14,621 nucleotides of DNA. Origin: Clostridia bacterium (GTDB taxonomy: Bacteria; Bacillota; Clostridia; Oscillospirales; Acutalibacteraceae). The stretch spans positions 1 through 14,621 of the forward strand of contig JAILDS010000199.1 of the NCBI GenBank assembly GCA_024689165.1. Reading direction: 5' to 3'. Position numbers and translations under genes: made by a program. Shown here piece by piece: positions 1 through 7,789 of the stretch; position 1 is the first letter of the stretch; each line of letters begins with the position of its first letter. The notes under the pieces were generated by a model. That model had not been told where the DNA came from and did no database searches. It worked only from the letters and a program-made list of their open reading frames with translations.

Positions 1-1140
1 ATCGTTTTTTACACCGTCCTGTCTATGGCGGTATGGCTGTTCTATACTTTTTATACCATACCGTACTACGCCGTGGTTGCCGAGCTCACGGACGATTATG
101 ACGAGCGTACCCGGATAAGAAGCTCTTCGAGCCTTGTAAACGCGCTTGCCGTGGGGCTGGGCAATGCTCTGCCCGCCCTTGTCCCGACCGTTGCGGTGCT
201 GCTGGGCTCCCGTTTCCGCAGCGAGTCGTACGCGGCCGTTGCGGCGATAATGAGCGTTCTCGGTATCGCCGCAGGGCTTGTCTGCACCCGCTCGCTGAAA
301 AGAGTTTATAAACCCAAAACCGTTGCCGCGGGCGAAAACATGTCTTTGCGCGAAACCGTCAGGACTTTCGGCGGGATCCTCCGCATGCGCCCGGCGCGGC
401 TGTTTTTATGCTTCGTCTTCTTTTTCCTCGCAGGGTCGTCGATGATACAGTCGAACATAACGTACGCGGTCATAGACTGCATAGGCACAGATTACGATAC
501 CGGCATCATAATCTTCATCGTCTGCATGGTGCTTTCCATGGCGGTGACCGTTCCAATAGTGGAAAAAACGGCGGTGAAGACCGACCGCCGCACCGCCTGT
601 ATAGCCTTCCTCACGGTCGCTGTTGCCGGGGAATTGCTGCTCAAGCTCTTCGGACTCGACGCGAGGGTCGGCTCTTTCCCCGTTATGAACGTCGCGATGC
701 CCGTTGTGCTAGGCATCGGTATCGGTACGTTCTGGACCCTGTTCTATTCCATGAGCTACGACCTCGTGGAGGTGTTCGAGTACCGTACCGGTAAACGGAG
801 CGAGGGCGCTCTGACCGCGTTTCCGCAGCTCGTTCAGAAAACCGGGTCCGCTGTCGGGATCCTTCTGGCCGGCAACCTGCTGACCATGTACGGCTACGAC
901 AGCTCCGCCGACCGCGCCGGGCAGGAGTCGCTGTTCCGCGTGGTCACGGACGGGAAGATACTCGACGGCATGGAAAACATTTCGACCCTCTTCCCGGCCG
1001 TTCTTATCGCGATAAGCATACTGTTCCTCGTACTCTATCCTGTCACAAAGAAGCGTTTTTCCGCGCTCAAGACCGCTATCGAACAAAAAAAGTCGGGCGA
1101 AACGCCCGACGAAAGCGAGATAAAACCTTTGCTGAAGTGA
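1..1140 (+). CDS. GPH-family (MelB-like) sugar/cation symporter, 5' partial
   Basis: The reading frame is open from base 1, so the true start lies upstream. A Met codon at 25 is internal, and 379 residues are visible of the roughly 450-490 usual for the family, so about 100 N-terminal residues are missing. The product is an inner-membrane secondary transporter of the major facilitator type. Two hallmarks of the glycoside-pentoside-hexuronide:cation symporters are visible: PYYAVVAELTDDYDERT (codons from about 61), matching the loop after helix 4, and a cytoplasmic loop reading YDLVEVFEYRTGKRSEG (about 757-807), matching the family's central motif. Many hydrophobic segments follow. The tail is hydrophilic (KKSGETPDESEIKPLLK). 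The substrate cannot be read from sequence; sugars, sugar acids or glycosides are typical. The gene converges on purA with one base between the stop codons, and its last codons contain the purA-side terminator. Confidence 0.87.
   Translation: MVFYTVLSMAVWLFYTFYTIPYYAVVAELTDDYDERTRIRSSSSLVNALAVGLGNALPALVPTVAVLLGSRFRSESYAAVAAIMSVLGIAAGLVCTRSLKRVYKPKTVAAGENMSLRETVRTFGGILRMRPARLFLCFVFFFLAGSSMIQSNITYAVIDCIGTDYDTGIIIFIVCMVLSMAVTVPIVEKTAVKTDRRTACIAFLTVAVAGELLLKLFGLDARVGSFPVMNVAMPVVLGIGIGTFWTLFYSMSYDLVEVFEYRTGKRSEGALTAFPQLVQKTGSAVGILLAGNLLTMYGYDSSADRAGQESLFRVVTDGKILDGMENISTLFPAVLIAISILFLVLYPVTKKRFSALKTAIEQKKSGETPDESEIKPLLK
1085..1110 (-). terminator. Intrinsic terminator of the purA operon, inside the transporter gene
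   Basis: Read on the minus strand there is a perfect 8-bp GC-rich stem, GTCGGGCG / CGCCCGAC, with a TTT loop (1110-1092), followed at once by seven T residues (1091-1085). This is a classic Rho-independent terminator about 31 bases past the purA stop. On the plus strand the hairpin is followed by gaaagcgag and has no T tract, so it should terminate only minus-strand transcripts. It lies within the coding sequence of the convergent transporter (codons for KKSGETPDE). Confidence 0.9.
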
Positions 1141-1141
1141 T

Positions 1142-2416
1142 TTACATATAGATGATGTCCTCGCGGGCGGGGCCGACGGAGACGTAGGAAATACGGCAGT
1201 CTACCTCGCGCTCGATGTAGTCTATGTACCTTCTCGCCGCGGCGGGGAGGTCTTCTTTTTTGCGGCAGGAGCTTATGTCTGCGCCGAAGCCCTCGAAGTA
1301 TTCGTAGTTGGGCTTTGCCGCGTCGAGCCTGTGCCCGGTGGGGAAATCGTGTTCCGTCTCGCCGTAACAGTCGTAGCTGACGCATACGGGTATCTCTTTG
1401 AGGTATGACAGTACGTCTAGTTTCGTAAGGGCTATTTCCGTGCAGCCCTGCATCATCGCGCCGTAGCGGGACGCGACGACGTCGAAGCCGCCGACGCGGC
1501 GGGGCCTGCCCGTAGCCGCGCCGTACTCGCCACCCGCCTCGCGGAGCTCGTCGCCTTTTTCGCCGAAAAGCTCGCAGGTGAACGGCCCCGCGCCGACGCA
1601 GCTTGAATACGCTTTCATGACGCCGACGACCCTGTCGAGCCGAAGCCCCGGGACGCCCGCGCCGATGGGCGCGAACGCCGCGAGAGTCGTTGACGACGTG
1701 GTATAGGGGTAAATGCCGTAGTCGATGTCGCGCAGAGTCCCGAGCTGAGCTTCGAACATGATGTTTTTGCCCGCCTTGTGCTGCTGCGTCAGGTAAACGG
1801 TCGAATTCGTGATGAACGGCTTGATCGGGTCGCCGAATTTGCGGAGCCACGCGAGCATATCGCCCGCTTTATAGGGCTCGGCGCCGTATCCGCCGTGGAT
1901 CGTTAGGTTTTTCCACGAGAGGATGTTCTCGAGCTCGGCAAGCAGCTCTTCGTCGCTGTAGAGCAGGTCGGCGATCCTGACGCCCTTTTTCATGTATTTG
2001 TCGCCGTAGACGGGGGCGATGCCGCGGCGGGTCGAGCCGTATTTCGCGTCGCCGAGGCGGTCTTCCTCAAGGATGTCCATCGCCTTGTCGTAGGGCATGG
2101 TTATGGTCGCGCCGGAGCTGATCTTGAGGTTGTCGGGCGTTATGGACACTCCCGCGGCGCGGAGCTTTTCGATCTCGCCGCAGAGGTGTTCGATGTCGAT
2201 GACCATGCCGTTGCCCATAAGGTTGACCTTGTTTTCATGCAGGATGCCGGAAGGCAGCAGGTTCAGTATGAACTTGCCCCTGTCGTTTATGACCGTATGT
2301 CCGGCGTTGTTGCCGCCCTGGTAACGGGCTACGACGTCCATCTCCTCGCAGAGCAGGTCGACCATGCGTCCTTTGCCCTCGTCGCCCCAGTTCGTTCCTA
2401 CTATCGCAGTTAACAT
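1142..2416 (-). CDS. purA: Adenylosuccinate synthetase
   Basis: Cytosolic enzyme joining IMP and aspartate, driven by GTP, to give adenylosuccinate, the first step from IMP to AMP. The 424 residues match the family length. Visible motifs are the N-terminal loop GTNWGDEGKGR (residues 7-17, catalytic Asp12), GGNNAGHTV with His40, GSTRRGIAPVY (127-137), QLGTLRDIDYGIYPYTTSS (224-242), TGRPRR near the GTP/IMP site and the C-terminal SVGPAR. Several motifs differ from the commonest bacterial form: Asn9 replaces the usual Gln, and AQL stands where GAQ is usual before GT. This suggests a divergent clostridial subfamily. The start ATG has AGGAGA eight bases upstream. It is the last gene of the minus-strand unit, 72 bases after purB, and a strong terminator follows. 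Confidence 0.95.
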   Translation of the reverse strand: MLTAIVGTNWGDEGKGRMVDLLCEEMDVVARYQGGNNAGHTVINDRGKFILNLLPSGILHENKVNLMGNGMVIDIEHLCGEIEKLRAAGVSITPDNLKISSGATITMPYDKAMDILEEDRLGDAKYGSTRRGIAPVYGDKYMKKGVRIADLLYSDEELLAELENILSWKNLTIHGGYGAEPYKAGDMLAWLRKFGDPIKPFITNSTVYLTQQHKAGKNIMFEAQLGTLRDIDYGIYPYTTSSTTLAAFAPIGAGVPGLRLDRVVGVMKAYSSCVGAGPFTCELFGEKGDELREAGGEYGAATGRPRRVGGFDVVASRYGAMMQGCTEIALTKLDVLSYLKEIPVCVSYDCYGETEHDFPTGHRLDAAKPNYEYFEGFGADISSCRKKEDLPAAARRYIDYIEREVDCRISYVSVGPAREDIIYM

Positions 2417-2488
2417 GATTCGATTCTCCTGTTTTGTTGCATTGTTCGGGCCGCTTTGCGGAGAGACCCGGAGCCTTATCCAATACGG

Positions 2489-3925
2489 TTATACGGTTAT
2501 TTCGACCTGCGCGGCGCCGGCGCTCTCGCCGTCGAGCCGGCGTTTCACCGCAGCGACGTAGCGGGCGGTCTGCTTCTCCGCCTGGCCGGTCAGTCCCTCC
2601 GGCGAATAGACAATACCCTCGAGCTCTTCCTTCGAAAGGCCGAAGCGGTCGTCCGCGAGGATCCTTGAAAGAAGGTCGTTTTCGAGCCCGTCGTTCTTGA
2701 CGCGCTGGGCCGCGGCTACGGAGTGCTCCCTTATGGCCTCGTGCAGCGCCTGCCGGTCGCCGTTTTTATGCTCGACGCAGTACATGAGTATGTTCTCCGT
2801 CGCCATGAACGGAAGCTCGTCCTTAAGATGCCGTTCGCAGAGCTTCGGGTAGACCCTTCCGCCGGAAATGACGTTTATGACGAGCTGCAGTATCGCGTCC
2901 GTTGCCAGAAACGCCTCCGGCACGCTTATGCGCTTGTTCGCAGAGTCGTCGAGCGTGCGCTCGAACCACTGCTCCGAGGCGGTCATCGCCGGGTTCTGAA
3001 GGTCGGAGATTACGTAACGGGCGAGAGAGGCGATGCGCTCGCTCCTCATTGGGTTGCGCTTGTACGCCATCGCAGACGAGCCTATCTGGCCGGACTCAAA
3101 GGGCTCGTCGAACTCCTTCAGGTGGCTCAGGAGCCTGATGTCGTTGGAGAACTTGTGCGCGCTCTGAGCTATCGAGGAAAGGACGGACAGGACGCGGAAG
3201 TCGAGCTTCCTCGAGTACGTCTGACCCGACACGGGGTAAACGCCGGGAAAGCCCGTTTTTTCGGCGATCTTTTCGTCAAGCGCGAGTATCTTTTCCTCGT
3301 CGCCGCCGAAAAGCTCCGTAAAGCTCGCCTGAGTGCCGGTTGTGCCCTTGCAGCCCAGCAGACGGATGGTCGAAACGACGTAGTCGAGGTCGTCAAGGTC
3401 GCTCAGGAAGTCCTGAAGCCACAGCGTCGCGCGCTTGCCGACAGTCGTCGGCTGCGCCGCCTGGAAATGGGTGTAAGCGAGGGTGGAGGTCTCGGCGTAT
3501 TCCTCCGCGAAGGCGCACAGCGCGCGGGCGGCGGAAACGAGCAGAGAACGTATCTGCGCCAGAGCCTGGCTCATGACGATGATATCGGTATTGTCCCCGA
3601 CGTAGCACGAGGTCGCGCCGAGGTGGATTATCCCCCTTGCATTCGGACAGACGTCGCCGTAAGCGAGCACGTGGCTCATGACGTCGTGGCGCACCTTTTT
3701 TTCATACCCGGCGGCATTTTCATAGTCTATGTCGTCGATATGCGCTTTGAGCTCCTCGACCTGCTCAGGTGTTATGTTCAGCCCGAGCTCCATCTCGCTC
3801 TCGGCAAGCACGCACCACAGCCTGCGCCAGGTGGTGAACTTGTTGTTGTCGGAGAATATCTCCTGCATCCTTCTGCTCGCGTAACGCTTGCAAAGGGGGC
3901 TTTCGTAGATCGTTCTGTCAGCCAT
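2489..3925 (-). CDS. purB: Adenylosuccinate lyase
   Basis: Cytosolic fumarate-lyase superfamily enzyme. It removes fumarate from adenylosuccinate to give AMP and also acts on SAICAR earlier in purine synthesis. The protein has 478 residues. The superfamily signature reads GSSAMAYKRNPMRSER (282-297), with catalytic Ser283 in the mobile loop. His80 (RHDVMSH) and His153 (YTHFQAAQPT) fit the catalytic histidines. Their offsets agree with human ADSL numbering (86, 159, 289) by a constant six residues, from memory, so this is the long, eukaryote-like PurB form. The start follows the stop of the isomerase-like gene by seven bases and has no clear Shine-Dalgarno sequence, so translation is probably coupled to that gene. 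purA, whose product makes this enzyme's substrate, lies directly downstream. Confidence 0.95.
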   Translation of the reverse strand: MADRTIYESPLCKRYASRRMQEIFSDNNKFTTWRRLWCVLAESEMELGLNITPEQVEELKAHIDDIDYENAAGYEKKVRHDVMSHVLAYGDVCPNARGIIHLGATSCYVGDNTDIIVMSQALAQIRSLLVSAARALCAFAEEYAETSTLAYTHFQAAQPTTVGKRATLWLQDFLSDLDDLDYVVSTIRLLGCKGTTGTQASFTELFGGDEEKILALDEKIAEKTGFPGVYPVSGQTYSRKLDFRVLSVLSSIAQSAHKFSNDIRLLSHLKEFDEPFESGQIGSSAMAYKRNPMRSERIASLARYVISDLQNPAMTASEQWFERTLDDSANKRISVPEAFLATDAILQLVINVISGGRVYPKLCERHLKDELPFMATENILMYCVEHKNGDRQALHEAIREHSVAAAQRVKNDGLENDLLSRILADDRFGLSKEELEGIVYSPEGLTGQAEKQTARYVAAVKRRLDGESAGAAQVEITV

Positions 3926-3932
3926 TTTGCAG

Positions 3933-4904
3933 TTACGCCCAGGTCATTTTGGCCTTGCCGCCGGAGATGATGCAGTTTTTCAGCGTGGCGACAGCCTTGC
4001 CGAGCCCCTCGGGCTGGCTCATGAGAGAGTCCTCGTGCTCGATGGACAGGACGTAGTCGTAGCCCACCATCCTGAGGTTCGACACGATATCCTTCCAGTA
4101 CATCTCGTCGTGGCCGTAGCCGACGGAGCGGAAGATCCAGGAGCGGTTCAGCTCGTCGGAGTAGGGCTTTGTGTCAAGCACACCTGTTCTCGCGGTGTTG
4201 GCGGCGTCGACCTTCGTGTCCTTGGCGTGGAAGTGGAAGATCGCGTTTTCCTTACCGAGGACGCGGATGGCCGCGACGGGCTCCATGCCCTGCCAGATCA
4301 GGTGCGACGGGTCGAAGTTCGCGCCGATGGACGGGCCGACGGCTTCTCTGAGCCGCAGCAGCGTGTCGGTGCTGTAAACGCAGAAGCCGGGGTGCATCTC
4401 GAGGGCGATCTTGTCGACACCGTGCGCGTTGGCGAACTCGACCTCTTTTTTCCAGTAGGGGATCAGGACGGAATTCCACTGGTAGTCGAGAACCTCAAGA
4501 TAGTCTTCGGGCCAGGCGCAGGTCACCCAGTTGGGCCATTTCGCGCTGTCGCAGTCGCCGGGGCAGCCGGAGAAGGTGTTGACGACGTTGATACCGAGCT
4601 TTTCGGCAAGGAGGATGCAGTTCCTGAAGTCGTCCTCGAACATTTTTGCCGTCGCCTTGTTCGGGTGGATCATGTTCCCGTGGCAGGACAGGGCAGACAG
4701 CTGAAGATCGTATTCTTTGAACAGGCCCTTGAAGGTGTCCAGAGCCTTTTCATCGTTGAGAAGGACTCCGGGGTCGGCGTGCGCCTTGCCGGGGTAGCCG
4801 CCGCAGCCGATCTCGACCGCTTCGAGCCCAAGCGATTTGAAATATCTGAACGCGTCCTCTACGGCAACGTCCGCCAACAGATTTGTAAGTACGCCTAATT
4901 TCAT
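3933..4904 (-). CDS. Sugar phosphate isomerase/epimerase-like TIM barrel protein
   Basis: The 323-residue protein has the look of the xylose-isomerase-like (AP endonuclease 2) TIM-barrel superfamily, which uses one or two divalent metals to isomerise or epimerise sugars. Candidate metal and active-site residues sit at the ends of successive strands: Glu169 in ALEMHP, Asp198 and His201 in NFDPSH, His224/His226 in FHFHAKD, and Glu289 in SIEHED. The N-terminus MKLGVLTNLL and the segment LEAVEIG (27-33) match the first two strands. The substrate cannot be assigned; relatives act on xylose, rhamnose, inosose, hydroxypyruvate or ketoses. The start has AAGGA nine bases upstream, and this ribosome site overlaps the end of the preceding lipoprotein gene. 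It sits seven bases before purB, but no purine role is known for this family. Confidence 0.83.
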   Translation of the reverse strand: MKLGVLTNLLADVAVEDAFRYFKSLGLEAVEIGCGGYPGKAHADPGVLLNDEKALDTFKGLFKEYDLQLSALSCHGNMIHPNKATAKMFEDDFRNCILLAEKLGINVVNTFSGCPGDCDSAKWPNWVTCAWPEDYLEVLDYQWNSVLIPYWKKEVEFANAHGVDKIALEMHPGFCVYSTDTLLRLREAVGPSIGANFDPSHLIWQGMEPVAAIRVLGKENAIFHFHAKDTKVDAANTARTGVLDTKPYSDELNRSWIFRSVGYGHDEMYWKDIVSNLRMVGYDYVLSIEHEDSLMSQPEGLGKAVATLKNCIISGGKAKMTWA

Positions 4905-4919
4905 GGTATATCTTCCTTT

Positions 4920-5342
4920 CTAAAATGAATAACCGAAGAAATAATAGCCCTCATGCACGGTGTAGCCGTTCCCGGCGTCAAAGGTCCCGTCATGCGCGAA
5001 AGCGGATTCGGCAAGCTTCGTCGCGCCGAGGAAAGCCGTCACGCCGACGCTGTTTTCCGTGTAAAGATAGCTGATGAGCACCGCGCCGGAGCCGTAATCA
5101 TACGAGCAGGAGAGAATCCTGCCCATGGAGTCGTATTCAAAGCTCATTTTTTCGGTGGAGATGTCGCCCGAGTCCGGCAGTATTATCTGTTCAAAGTCGG
5201 CCGGAAGCACGTATCCTGCCGATTGAGGTGCTGCGGTCGGTTCCGGGGGCGCCGTCGTCGTCGGGTCGGTTTTTTCGCCCGAGCATGAGCAGAACGAAAG
5301 CGTGAGCGCGAGACAGACGAGCGCAAGCAGCGTTTTTTTCAT
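4920..5342 (-). CDS. Small putative lipoprotein, function unknown
   Basis: The 140-residue protein begins with a lipoprotein signal: MKK, a hydrophobic stretch (4-17), then SFCSCSG. The lipidated cysteine is probably Cys20 (Ser at -1), with Cys18 as alternative; neither fits a strict lipobox. A Thr/Pro/Ala-rich spacer (about 25-41) follows, as in many Gram-positive surface lipoproteins. The remaining ~95 residues contain FEYDSMGRILSCSYDYGSG (68-86), which resembles a single YD/RHS-type beta repeat. I do not recognise the family. The ATG overlaps the stop of the upstream membrane-protein gene by one base (TGATG) and has AGGAGG seven bases upstream, so the two are likely translated together and may act together at the cell surface. 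The stop is TAG, 15 bases before the isomerase-like gene. Confidence 0.75.
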   Translation of the reverse strand: MKKTLLALVCLALTLSFCSCSGEKTDPTTTAPPEPTAAPQSAGYVLPADFEQIILPDSGDISTEKMSFEYDSMGRILSCSYDYGSGAVLISYLYTENSVGVTAFLGATKLAESAFAHDGTFDAGNGYTVHEGYYFFGYSF

Positions 5343-6067
5343 CAGTCGTCCTCCTGCAGCGCAAGCGCCGCTACTATCGAGAATATGGTCAGGAGCGCAA
5401 AGATAAGCAGAAAGATCTGATAGCCCGTGGAGAGCTTGAAGACGGTCACCCTGCCGACTATCATGTCCGTAAGCCCGGACAGAAAAGACGTGCTGCCGCT
5501 GGCGAGCCCCGCAAGTCCTGATTCCCCGGCCAGAGATCCGAGCGCGCCGAAAAGGTCGCCGCCGAGCTTCGACACGATCGCGCTGAGGCCGGACGTGCCG
5601 TTGAGGACGGGTTCGGCGAATTTGTTGAAGAAAACGTTCATCAGCATCGTCGAGCCCAGACCCGCAGCGCCGAATATCGCGGCGAGCCAGCGTTTTTTTG
5701 TAAAAACGGACGTGACGACTATCGCGAGCATCATCAGAAGGTCGAACGCGAGGAAGAAATTGAACGGCTTGAGATATTTCACGGACGGGAGCAGCTCAAG
5801 GAGCTGCTCGTAAGCGCCGGGTTTTTCTTCTTCGCCGGAAACGTCTTCTTTCTGATCGAACAGTACGGAAAGAGTGCTTTCGTACTTTTCATAATACGTT
5901 TTCAGGTCGTAAAAGCTCGACTGCTGCTTGATGCCCAGGTTCTGTGCAAGCGACTGCTCGCCCTCGGTCGCGGGCGACATTACGAAGGTGAACATCGGCG
6001 CCCATATCACGGCGGGTATGAGCAGCAGTGCGAGTATGGGCGTGATGATCTTATACGCTGTTTTCAT
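5342..6067 (-). CDS. Four-helix membrane protein, function unknown
   Basis: The 241-residue protein is not one I recognise. Likely membrane segments are residues 6-30, 103-123, 127-147 and 216-237. Between the first two is a mostly hydrophilic region of about 70 residues with an acidic patch (QKEDVSGEEEKPG, 72-84). Between the last two is a Gly/Ser/Leu-rich segment (about 165-200) that could be amphipathic. The C-terminus is acidic (LQEDD). No catalytic motif or known domain is visible. The start has GAGG seven bases upstream and follows the glnS stop by 12 bases. The stop overlaps the lipoprotein start, so the natural guess is a membrane protein plus lipoprotein unit. This is inferred from layout only. 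Confidence 0.78.
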   Translation of the reverse strand: MKTAYKIITPILALLLIPAVIWAPMFTFVMSPATEGEQSLAQNLGIKQQSSFYDLKTYYEKYESTLSVLFDQKEDVSGEEEKPGAYEQLLELLPSVKYLKPFNFFLAFDLLMMLAIVVTSVFTKKRWLAAIFGAAGLGSTMLMNVFFNKFAEPVLNGTSGLSAIVSKLGGDLFGALGSLAGESGLAGLASGSTSFLSGLTDMIVGRVTVFKLSTGYQIFLLIFALLTIFSIVAALALQEDD

Positions 6068-6079
6068 ATAAGCACCTCT

Positions 6080-7717
6080 TTACGCCTTGTATGATGAGTT
6101 GAGCTCGACCGTGCGGTTGAAAACGAGGTTTTCGGGCGTCGAGCTGTCGTCTGCCCGGAAATAGCCCTTGCGCATGAACTGGAAGGTGTCGCCGGGGGCG
6201 ATATCCCCGACGCCGCCCTCGATGACGGCGTTGTCTACGACAGTCAGAGAGTCGGGATTGACGTGCTCGAGCACGTCCTCGTCCGCGGCGGGGTTCTCAA
6301 CGGTGAAGAGCCGGTCGTAAAGCCTGACCTCTGCTTTTCTGCAGTCCGCGGCGGAAACGAAGTGGATGGTACCCTTTACCTTCCTGCCGTCGGGAGTGTT
6401 GCCGCCCCTCGTTTCGGGGTCGTATACGCAGCGGACGGCGGTGACGTTGCCGTTTTCATCATGATCCGCGCCGGTGCAGCGCACGACATAAGTGCCCTTG
6501 AGCCTGACCTCGTTGCCCGGGAAAAGTCTGAAATACTTTTTCGGCGGGGCGTCCATGTAATCCTCCCGCTCGATATAAAGCTCTCTTGAAAACGTGACCC
6601 TGCGCGTCCCGAGCTCCGGCTTGTCGGGATGGAGCTCCACGTCAAGCGTCTCGGTCTTGCCCTCGGGATAGTTTTCGATTATCAGCTTTACAGGGTCGAG
6701 AACGGCCATGATCCTCGGGGCGTTTGCGTTGAGGTCGTCCCGCACGCAGGCCTCGAGCAGAGCGTAATCGACTATGGAATCCGCCTTGGCGACGCCGACG
6801 CGGTCGATGAAGTCGCGTATCGCCTCCGGGGGGTACCCCCTGCGGCGCATGCCCGCGAGGGTGCACATGCGCGGGTCGTCCCAGCCGGAGACCGTCCCGG
6901 AGGAGACGAGCTGCATGTTTTTGCGCTTGGAGGTGACGCAGTAATTCAGGTTGAGCCGGGCGAACTCTATCTGCCTCGGCGGCTCGTCGAAGCCGATCTT
7001 GTCGCGGAACCAGTTGTAAAGCGGCCTGTGGTTCTCGAACTCCAGCGAGCAGAGGGAATACGTGACCTTCTCGCAGGCGTCGGACAGCGGATGGGCGAAA
7101 TCGTACATCGGGTAGATGCACCACTTCGAGCCGGTCTGGTGGTGGTCGACGTGAAGGATCCTGTAAACTACGGGGTCGCGCATGTTGAGGTTGGGCGACG
7201 CCATGTCGATCTTTGCGCGCAGGACCTTCTCGCCGTCGGCGAACTCGCCGGCGCGCATCCTCTCGAAAAGCTCCAGATTCTCTTCGACGGAACGGTTCCT
7301 GTACGGGCTCTCTGTCCCGGGCTCGGTGAGATTGCCCCTCGTCGCGGCTATCTCGGCGGCGGAGAGGTCGTCCACGTAAGCGTCGCCGTTCCTGATGAGC
7401 TTCAGTGCGCATTCATACAAAAAATCGAAATAGGAAGAGGCGTAATAGACGTTTGCCCACTTGAAGCCCAGCCACTCGATATCGCGCTTGATCGCCTCGA
7501 CGTATTCCTCGCCCTCCTTGACCGGGTTGGTGTCGTCAAAGCGCAGGTTGCATATGCCGCCGTATTTTTCGGCGGTGGCGAAATCTATGCATATCGCCTT
7601 CGCATGGCCGATATGGAGCCAGCCGTTGGGCTCGGGCGGGAAGCGGGTCTGTACCCTTGTGTTCTTGCCCGAGGCAAGCTCTTCGTCGATGATGTCGTGA
7701 ATAAAATTGCCGTTCAT
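6080..7717 (-). CDS. glnS: Glutaminyl-tRNA synthetase
   Basis: Class I aminoacyl-tRNA synthetase that charges tRNA-Gln directly with glutamine, in the cytosol. From the chosen start it has 545 residues, close to the E. coli enzyme. Visible motifs are RFPPEPNGWLHIGH (25-38, HIGH at 35-38), RFDDTNP (59-65), the KMSKS-like VTSKR (261-265, where VMSKR is commoner), and GWDDPRMCTLAGMRRRG just after it. The C-terminal half (about 335-545) fits the two beta-barrel anticodon-binding domains. Two ATGs lie six bases apart. The ribosome site GGGAG (7729-7725) is one base from the first (7723) and seven from the second (7717), so 7717 is preferred; the alternative adds two residues. It lies 72 bases after gltX, its paralogue. 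Confidence 0.95.
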   Translation of the reverse strand: MNGNFIHDIIDEELASGKNTRVQTRFPPEPNGWLHIGHAKAICIDFATAEKYGGICNLRFDDTNPVKEGEEYVEAIKRDIEWLGFKWANVYYASSYFDFLYECALKLIRNGDAYVDDLSAAEIAATRGNLTEPGTESPYRNRSVEENLELFERMRAGEFADGEKVLRAKIDMASPNLNMRDPVVYRILHVDHHQTGSKWCIYPMYDFAHPLSDACEKVTYSLCSLEFENHRPLYNWFRDKIGFDEPPRQIEFARLNLNYCVTSKRKNMQLVSSGTVSGWDDPRMCTLAGMRRRGYPPEAIRDFIDRVGVAKADSIVDYALLEACVRDDLNANAPRIMAVLDPVKLIIENYPEGKTETLDVELHPDKPELGTRRVTFSRELYIEREDYMDAPPKKYFRLFPGNEVRLKGTYVVRCTGADHDENGNVTAVRCVYDPETRGGNTPDGRKVKGTIHFVSAADCRKAEVRLYDRLFTVENPAADEDVLEHVNPDSLTVVDNAVIEGGVGDIAPGDTFQFMRKGYFRADDSSTPENLVFNRTVELNSSYKA

Positions 7718-7724
7718 ATCCATT

Positions 7725-7729
7725 CTCCC
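7725..7729 (-). promoter_or_regulatory. Ribosome binding site that selects the glnS start
   Basis: On the minus strand GGGAG lies seven bases before the ATG at 7717 but only one base before the ATG at 7723. The spacing favours 7717. Confidence 0.7.
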
Positions 7730-7789
7730 GTTTGTTTGCGCCGCAGGAAGCGGAAGGCCTCCGTCGGACGGATCGATCGTCTGCGTCTT

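Noticed and set aside
1035..1850. 271-codon minus-strand frame overlapping the end of the transporter and purA
   Set aside because: It is out of frame with purA, very Arg/Gly rich and crosses the terminator. It is a shadow.
2417..2488. Possible promoter or riboswitch in the purB-purA gap
   Set aside because: The 72 bases hold only a short CCGC/GCGG hairpin and the purA ribosome site. They are too short for a purine riboswitch, and no -35/-10 pair fits.
2723..3970. 415-codon open frame on the plus strand opposite purB
   Set aside because: It is an antisense shadow of a strongly supported enzyme, with no recognisable domain.
3927..4898. 323-codon open frame exactly opposite the isomerase-like gene
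   Set aside because: It has nearly the same length and borders as the real gene and no protein-family features. The minus frame has metal-binding motifs and a good ribosome site.
7730..7789. Short palindrome CCGTCCGACGG between gltX and glnS as a terminator
   Set aside because: The stem is only five base pairs with a one-base centre and no T tract follows, so read-through is expected. No promoter boxes were seen in the gap either.
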